Shown piece by piece: positions 52,101 to 61,100 of a DNA stretch of 64,000 nucleotides; the first letter of the stretch is position 1, and every line of letters starts with the position of its first letter. Source of the stretch: Mytilisepta virgata. Taxonomy: Eukaryota > Mollusca > Bivalvia > Mytilida > Mytilidae. The position numbers were made by a program, and so were the translations under genes. Location of the stretch: the NCBI GenBank assembly GCA_028015205.1, contig CM051512.1, positions 23,839,139 to 23,903,138 of the forward strand, written 5' to 3'. Below the pieces are notes generated by a model. That model was not told where the DNA came from, searched no databases, and saw nothing but the letters and a program-made list of their open reading frames with translations.

Positions 52101-55100
52101 CAATCTGACCATTGTGTCCATTGTGACCATTGTGGTACTAAATAAATTAAAGAAGAATTTGCAAGTAAAGAATAAATCATGCTGCAAAAAATTTATGGTG
52201 TTCATGCAAGTCTGCACTGAAAAATTGCAAACGTGAAATGTAAACTGGAGGACATACAAAAAGCTATGCAACAATCCTTTTGTTATCATTTAATGAAAAT
52301 TTCAAACAGAGGTTTTTTTCTTCTTTTTTTTTTCTAGTTCATATCAGGATGACTGATAACGTCACTGTGTAAATTAATGAAAGCTGAAAGTTTATAAAAT
52401 TCAAAATTTTATTCAGTAATAAAATAATTCTAATTACATGTAAAACTGAATTATGCCCATGTATCTCAATTGTAAAGTAAGAATAATTATCTTCATTTAC
52501 ACTTCAGGTCTTTCCTGGAATTGACACATCACTGGACCTGACCGGATGCAAACCTTGACGATTGCTATTAACAGACATGTTCACCATTTAGTAGCACCTG
52601 ATGTCACTTCCAGCCTTTGTTGGGAATTCACATTGCTAGTGCTTTAGTTTTTGTGCATTCTTGTTCTTATTCTGTTTAGTTTGACGTGTTTTTCTTTCTT
52701 TTTGTTATATCTTTGTGTTATTTGGTTTTTCTGTTATGTTCTCACAAATCTGTCTCTTCATGGGTCTTGCGGACTTTCTTTGTTTTATTTTCACAGTGTT
52801 TATAATACAGTCAAACCTGCTTTCAAGGACACTTCTATATAGCAAATCATTGTCTATGAAGGGCACCATAAAAAAGTCCATGTTATGTACAAAGCATGTG
52901 TGGTGTGAAATTAACCTCTGTATAAAGGACACCTGCTTATTAAGGGCATTTTTTTCTGGTCCTTATACATATGTTTCAATGTATATCTTGTGAAATAATT
53001 GTTATCTACACTTACTTATACAGCTGTATCCCCAGTACAAGACACCACAGAAGGAAATGTATCGATTTGTGTAATATCCAACTTTAGTTCTGGAACATGT
53101 CAGCCATCCCCAACCACAATGGTAATACTCTGTGTATGTGTACTCGACAGTATATTCATTCTGATCGTAACACCAAGTCATACTGTCATTAACCAATATG
53201 TCACAATCGTGATGATTTTCACAGAAAGATTCCACATATCCAACCTGATTATGAGATGAATCTGCCGAATTTGGATTGAAGAACCAATAGTCGTCTGTGT
53301 TATAGTCCCATGCACATCCATGAGTCCATGTACCACGGTTGATATCAAGGGTCCCGTTTGTGTCGTGATGGTAACAGACAGGTGAAAACCAATCATTCCT
53401 ACAGGTGTAACCATAATCTGCCAAAATACACACACAAAAATAATTATTCAGTTATACAATTTTAAAAAGTACATAGTTTGTTAAAATGCTAAAAAAATAA
53501 AACGATAAAACCTGTGTAATCTCTGCTATGTTTATGTTTGTTTTGTTTTTGATATTTTTTGTCTGAAATTCACTCTGCTGGGTTGCTTTGATTGACTGGT
53601 ATGTCAATGTTGACCTTTCCAGTTGTCCAATTGGTTGTTTAAGTGACTACCATATGAGCACAGGATTTGACAAAACAAATTTTCAACTCGTGTTGTGGAC
53701 TGAAAAAAACTCGACAATAATAAACGCCAGGTACCTGAACAAAATTTCTTACTATTAATAAGTGTGATGTCCACATTCAACAAACTAAGCTTGTCACTCA
53801 CACTTATAATAAAGGATAATCGCTGGTCTAATAGGAAATAAATAGGATTTGAAATAGGTGTTTTAGTTTGAGAGAACATATGAATAGTAAACAAATAAGC
53901 AAGAAAAATATATAAGTTCATGTGCTCATTTAAGGCCTTGAAAATTTGCAGGAAAATGGGGTTTCTCTGGATTTTTCATTGTCTTTGCATTGACAACTTC
54001 AGTCTCTCAAAAATGTATGAAAAAATAAAAAGGATTTCATAAAATTTTGTCAAATACCATTTTAAGGTATATATGATTGAATTATAAAAGAAAAAGTGGG
54101 GATTCATGGGCAAAAAATTTCATGTTTAATAAATGGATAAAACCCGAGGATTCCGAAAATCTGACAAAAAGACCAAAACATGACCAGCGAGCATCCTTAA
54201 TTAGTGTTAGGCCATTTTGGGTAAAATGGATCCATGTTATGAGATACCAATCTTTCAAATACTTCCTACTGAACAGTTGCATTACATTTAAATCCTACTG
54301 ACCCTCTATAATCTGTAATAAAACAAAAATCTATTGATTACTAACATTCACAGTGTTGTGTATTACATCTCTCCCATTCATATGGTTTACTATCTTGACA
54401 GTCTTTGTCACTACCAAAATAATTCCACGTTGGATTACTACAGTTTCTGTACCGTACTCGGTAGCCTCCACCACACGACCTTGTACAATCATGCCAGTTA
54501 TTCCATGTTGTCCATCCAGCATCCCCTGAAATTTTTTAAAACAGAACAATTTAATTTTTTCATAATAAATATTTCTTAGATTTAATTTTTGATTTGTAAG
54601 ATGCACACATTTGTCATTTACAATTCATCAGTTTTTCAAGGCCTCAAATGTTAAAAAAAAATAAACGATAAAGTATATTAATCTATTATCCTGATTTTAT
54701 GCCAAGATCATATACTGTAAAGATGAATTCCCTTTGTTTGGGAGCACAAATGAAATTTCAACATAAAATTGAGCACATTTCAACTATTTGAAACTATTTC
54801 TGTAAATATAAAAGGAGATGGTATGATTTCAGTTGTCCACCGGTTTTTTGGTGGGGTCCATGTCGTTCATATGATTTTAGTTTTTAATTGTAATGCATGT
54901 ATCGTCTTGGTCTTGTCTTCGTTGTTCTCCAGAGTTTGTCAGTTGTTTCGATTTTTCCCTCTTTCAAATATCCATTTGGTAATTCTTGACTTTACTTATT
55001 TGGCCCCATCTGACATGAAAAATTAAAGTTAAGATTTCAGATTCAAATTTGTATCATTTTTATCGTATAATGAAAGTTATATTATTATACAATAAAAATG

Positions 55101-58100
55101 AAACAAATTTGAATCTGAAATCTTAACTTCAAATTAAAATTTAAAATTTAAAAGTTTTCCGTCAAACAGCCTCAGAGGATTTCCATTCACAAGATGTCAA
55201 TGTTGCAATACCCCCCAAAAATGGTCAAAGTTCAAAAACTCCCATAAAAATTGTCAAATCAAAATGGGGATATAATATGATCAACAAAATATGATAGCAA
55301 ACAATCCTTCAAAGTTTGAAAGTTTTCTGTTAAACAGTTTCAGAGCATTTATGTTCACAGTCATGGGGACGGAAGGGATGACAGATGAACAGACGGACAG
55401 ATGGGGGACAATAATTATTGACATTTCAAGCAGTACTTACTGACACAATGGTATCTGACCCACAAGTCAGCCTCTCCTTCTGTACCACACTGACTGGCCA
55501 CATTGGCATTTGTCACTTCAAACGTGCATGTTGTCGTATTATCACACATGTCCTTGACCCCGTAGGTCAAATTATGAAGACAATCGTAATGAGGTTCGAA
55601 GTCATAAGTAACATTGTCAATGATAATGTATACAGGTAATGGAGCTATGTAATCAACGTATGTGTAAGAATCTTCATGCTCCGCCATACATGAGAAAGAG
55701 GCAGTCAGACCCTCTTTCGAAGTGTATTCATAGTAGGCTGAAATAAAGGTAATTTTAGCAGTATAATAACATCAGCTCAGCTCTATTCCTTATTGAAAAA
55801 GAATAATTAAAGAAAAATTTGATCCTACCATCTGAAGGGACAAAATTTTTCCACAATCATATGAGAATTTTGATTTTCTTACAGTGCTTAATCATACTGG
55901 AGGCAATTGCAAACACACCTCAAATAACTCAGAGATCTGTATAGAAAAAAAAAGGGAAAAACAGACAAACGAACAAAAAAATAACAACAAATTCTCCATT
56001 CCTATGAACCATTATTACTTACTTCTATAGATGGAAATTGTATTTTATTGAACTAGTACTAGGACATAGACCAATGTCTTATAGGGGCCTCAGTGACCGA
56101 GTGGTTTAGGTAGTTAGTCATGACTACTAATGATCACTAGCCTATCAACACTGAGGTTGGAAGTTCGAATCTCACCTGTGGAGGGGTATGATCGACTTTG
56201 ATCTTAATTGACAAGAATTGCCATTTTCCTACAGAAGGTCGTGGTTCTCTCAAGATACTCAGGCTTCCTCCACCAATAAAAACTGGTCGCTACGAAATAG
56301 CCAAATGTGCTGAAAACGGTGTAAAACCCCATCTAAACAAACAAACATATGTCTTATAGCAAATATGGTAAGTATTGCCCATGTTCTTTATATAGATCTA
56401 CATCTATAAAATACGTACTAGGATAAAGAATTATATGTTCTATAAGATCTATTGTGAGTGTTGTCGAAACTTTGTCTGTGCCATCATCGACCCATAGTGT
56501 TACCACGTACTGGCTGATGGTGTCAAAATCTAGGTCAGCCCAATCATACAAATATATGGTCTTATCTACAAACAGAACAGAATTATTTTTATGCATATTA
56601 CTGAAAACTTTTCATATTAAACTGGATATCAGATGACACATTATCTTGTAAATATTTATACAGTCGACTCTCGTTATCTCAAAGTCGTTCGGACCTCAAA
56701 AATTTGTTCGAGATAGACGAAATTCAACCTAACAGGAGCTGCTCAAGTGCATTGTATAACATTTGGGACTACAGACGAAATTTGACTCATCCGGAAATTC
56801 GACTTAAGTATGTTCGAGATAACGAGAGTCAACTGTATATGACAAACCAAATCTAAAAAATATAACCACTGAAGAATTATCAAAAGTTGCTTGAAAATTC
56901 CGGAGCCAGCATTACATTACTGAAAAGCATCAGTGATCACTGCTGCTAAATGAAAACTTAAATAACTCAAAATGATTTCCTCAGTCACGAAAGGCTTCAT
57001 ATTGTGATTCGCAGCCGATGCTGGTACAATATCAGTCTGCTGGAAACCTGATAATCTATGAATATATGTTAATTCACTAAGGCACATCAAATACTGTCAT
57101 TTCCAACTGAAAGTAAATCAGAAAATTCACTTCCTCAAAGAAAAGAAAATATTTCACTCTGTAAGATGATGAAATTTATAGATGTTTCTCCTATTCCTGA
57201 CGTGTTTAATCGGTGGGATAAAAATACATAATATCTTTAATCACTTCCCGGTGATTAAATTTCTACGTGGGAATTACCGCCCTTTTTTCTACTGTTATTA
57301 GAACGATAAACTAGAGAAGTCCCGAAATGACGTCTATATAAACAAACTACATAGCAAAGACATTTTCTTGAGGTTTTTGTCGAAAATCATAGGAGAAACA
57401 GATTCTCCTTCAATTTACTCCTGAGTTATGGAATTTCTCCACCCTCAAAAGTTAAATTTTAGATTTTAACACGCTCGCTAGAGGCTCGCGTGTTGAAAAT
57501 CGAAAATTTAACTATCTCGGGTGGAGAAATTCCATAACTCACTCGTACCTGAAGGAGAATCTATATTTCCAATGCTGCTGCAATACACAAAGTTAATGCT
57601 CATTGTATGCAAAAGTCTTCAGACCACATCATTTCTGGTAAAACCTTCCTCATTTTGGCAATTTGTTTTTGATAAGATTTCAGGAAAAGGATTGACTCTT
57701 AAACACCCCTAGAAATGAGTTAGTTCCCTTTAGTTTAGACAGATGTCTAGTTTACAGAAGGTTACATTAATGCAGATTTCAGTGTATACATACTTTTTAG
57801 AAAGAAGAAGTTTGTAGATGGACTATAACTATCAACGTCCCAGGTCAATGTATCATTGTCAGCATCGTCTAATCCAAATGTATAAACCTCTCCTCCCCAT
57901 TGTATCTCAGATATATTTACTGCTCCTGGTAAATCTGTAAACACTGGTGGCTAAATTAAGAAAAAATCTTTATTAAAACTTATGTTATCTACTAAAAATT
58001 GTTTTGATCTTCTTGACCACAGGTGAAAGTACAAAAACTGGAATTCATTTATAATTTTTCTGTGTTTTGTTAAACTTAAAGAGATGCTGAATCTATATGA

Positions 58101-61100
58101 ATCACACATATTCAAGAAAACTTCCTTGCTTGACTGAGAAAATTGTAAAATTGGAAATTAATGGATTCATTTATTTTTGCCAAATTTCCCAAAAGAAACT
58201 ACTGAAACATTCATTAATATCATTTCTATAAACTTTGCAATAAAAATGCAAGTTATAATTATTGCAATGTTTATTATGTCACTTTTATTGCATAAACAGA
58301 AAAAATCAGATTACAGTCTGAATGACAAACTATCAGTCACTTATTTCCTTAACCAAGTTAACGTTTAGCCCTGATGACCATAGGGAGAAAATTGTAATTA
58401 TATGCCTTTTCTAACTTTGTTAAGGGAGATAACTGATTAATATTTCTCACTGACAGTACACCTTGATGTGGCTGCAATATTGTCAACAAGGCATAAAACA
58501 CTATTCAATCAATCAATCATTCACAGTTAAATTTTAAGTTTTTTGACATTTTCCAATGAACAAGTTTCAAATTAAAAGCAGCATCTAATTTGAAAAGGTT
58601 AGTTATTTATTAATTTCTGATGGTCACCAAAATACAATGGATTTCATCATCAACTATGAATATATATAGAATAAAAGGTAGTTTCGTTTTTCATACTGAC
58701 TATATCTTGTGGAATATCTAGATGAGTATCAAAAACAAAACTACCTATTATTCTTTTTATCAGTATTTCATCTTTTTCTGAAAAATATCACTTTTTCAAC
58801 TAATTTTAACTTATGTGCACTATTTTTGATGGCGGAAGACGTTTGTAATGCAGCTGACCAATCATTGTGACAACATTTTGAAACAAATTCTTGACAGTGA
58901 ATGGGAAAGAAAAATATTGACTACTTGAGTCAATTGACGACTTGTCATCGATAATTTTCGTAATCCATTTTTATTGGACGATCAGATAAGTAGATCCGTC
59001 TGCATTATGTCACACAATGTATTGCCTAGTATTTTCAGTGATACAGCCTGTATGTGATACTCGAAAATATTAGGCAAAAAGATCAAAGGAATACGTACAA
59101 ATTGCCAATAATAGCAATTATTATCTGTTCATATGGAAAAAGATACAAATGTAGAAGATTTACCAGTGTCACAATAAATAAAATATCAGATGTTAAAAAT
59201 ATATATGAATAACAAAGGTGAGCTTCATAGATATGTTGGATTACATACTGAATTAGATGTTGTTATAGTAACAGTTCCTGTGACTCTGTTGTAACAAGAA
59301 TCTTGTGCCCATGCTGTATATTTGTAATAATGGTATCTTGTCCCAACCTCATGTGGCAATTTGGTCTTTACTCGGATACTTTCTGTAAAATTTAAAAGAA
59401 GTGAATTTGTATATAATCAGATGAACAGGACCTGAAATAATAATAAATATGTAATATGTAATATAAAACGCAATGCTATCTTTTGAAAAGAAGTCTTCTC
59501 CAAAAATTTCTATTCCCCATCAATCAATTATTAATATGTCAAATTTATGTGTTTATATTTTTATTTCTTTTGTATTCAGGTACAGGTCAGTTTCTGAAGG
59601 TTTCATAGCAAAGTCAAGTAAACTTAATTAGAGATTATCATCCAGGGTCCCCAAAAAATATGGGGCAGGTGGGAGGATTTTATTTTTTATTTTTTAAAAT
59701 AAAACCTCGAAGAAACGAATGAAATTAATTGTATTTGGACGTAAGATGTAAGGTCTTTTAATTGATTGATGAATAAAGATCGAGTATCGTCTTGTCGTTG
59801 TTAAAATTGGTAGCAATCCACCCCTTTCTTTCATTCACGCCGGTAATTATGTTTACAAATGAAACAGAAGTTAAAATGATAGTGTAAGAATACTTTCGGG
59901 TCGGAAGCGGACACGAAAAAATTTTGGAAACGATTCAGGCAAAAAAAATTGGGGCGGCCTGATTTTTTAGGGGCAGGCCGAGATGATAACTGATTAATTA
60001 ATTTTAATTTGCCTAAAACAAACAAAGAAAAAATTGAGTTTTTCCTTTTCTATTCTTTTTTTTATTCCAATGTTGTCCAACCTTGGCAGATTCTTGTAGC
60101 AAAATACCCTTTATTTCCCTCAAGAATGCTTTAAAATATGCTAAAAAACCTGTGTCTTCTTCCTGTCTCCTGATAGGTTTTCACACCCTAATTTGAAAAT
60201 AAAATAAAAAACAAAAGCAGACATAGCCTCTAAGCAATAAAAAGAGTCTGTCTGGAATAACACTTACGCCTTGTGGTATCTGAGTAGAAATAATCATGTG
60301 TATCATACATCAATCCATAATCTGTCCAAAAATCTGCCTTATCAGCATCAGTAAAATAAAAATCCATGACAGATGAATCTATATCATGGGCATCTGGGAT
60401 GGAAACACTGTATCTATTCATACTGAAAACTGGCTTGGTATCTGGAATAAAGAAATATGCAAAATTTTAAATTCATATCTGAAAGAAAAATACCATGGGA
60501 AATGTATTTTGATATCAAATAATTTTATTTGTTATATAAAATATCTAAACACTTTAGATAATTAAAACAAGTGGCTCACCAGAGCCTGTATCGCTCACCT
60601 GGAGTCTGGTTTTCATTGGACAATTAATAAACTATTTGACCAAGTTTGTTGCAATTGGTTCAATTGTTCAGGGAAAATTTGTTGAAGATTTATTTTTCAT
60701 AAGGTTTAATGTTAAAATATGTTCCCTGATGGTGGTAGTCCTGGTTGGAGTGCTGACATGCTGGACAGTATTCTTCAAGGGATCACCTAAAGACTATTGC
60801 AACTTTGGTTCAGTGGTTTCTGACTTTTTTATGAATTCCATGTAGATGTTTATATGTTGGTATTATTTTTGGTCCTTTTGTCGGGCAACGGATGACAGAG
60901 CAAAAATGTTAAAATTTTGAAAATTTGACAAAAAAAGGGCAATAACTCCTAAATGGGTTTTGGGATTTCCTTTAAAATTTCAGGGTAGGTAGATCTCAAC
61001 ATGGCAAACATTTTTCAAATTTACATATCACTTCTATCTCAAATAGTTTTGGGATAAATGACAAAAAATGTTAAATTTTGAAAATTTGACAAAAAAGGGC

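Noticed and set aside
52999..53259. Plus-strand 86-codon frame
   Set aside because: Antisense shadow of the Cys-rich gene A exon, which has splice sites and phase support.
55737..56419. A gene boundary between module 1 and the SUEL exon, making the right-hand exons the end of a third gene
   Set aside because: Only about 680 bp separate them, phases join, and no stop, C-terminal anchor exon or signal-peptide exon was seen between. Transcript data could still overturn this.
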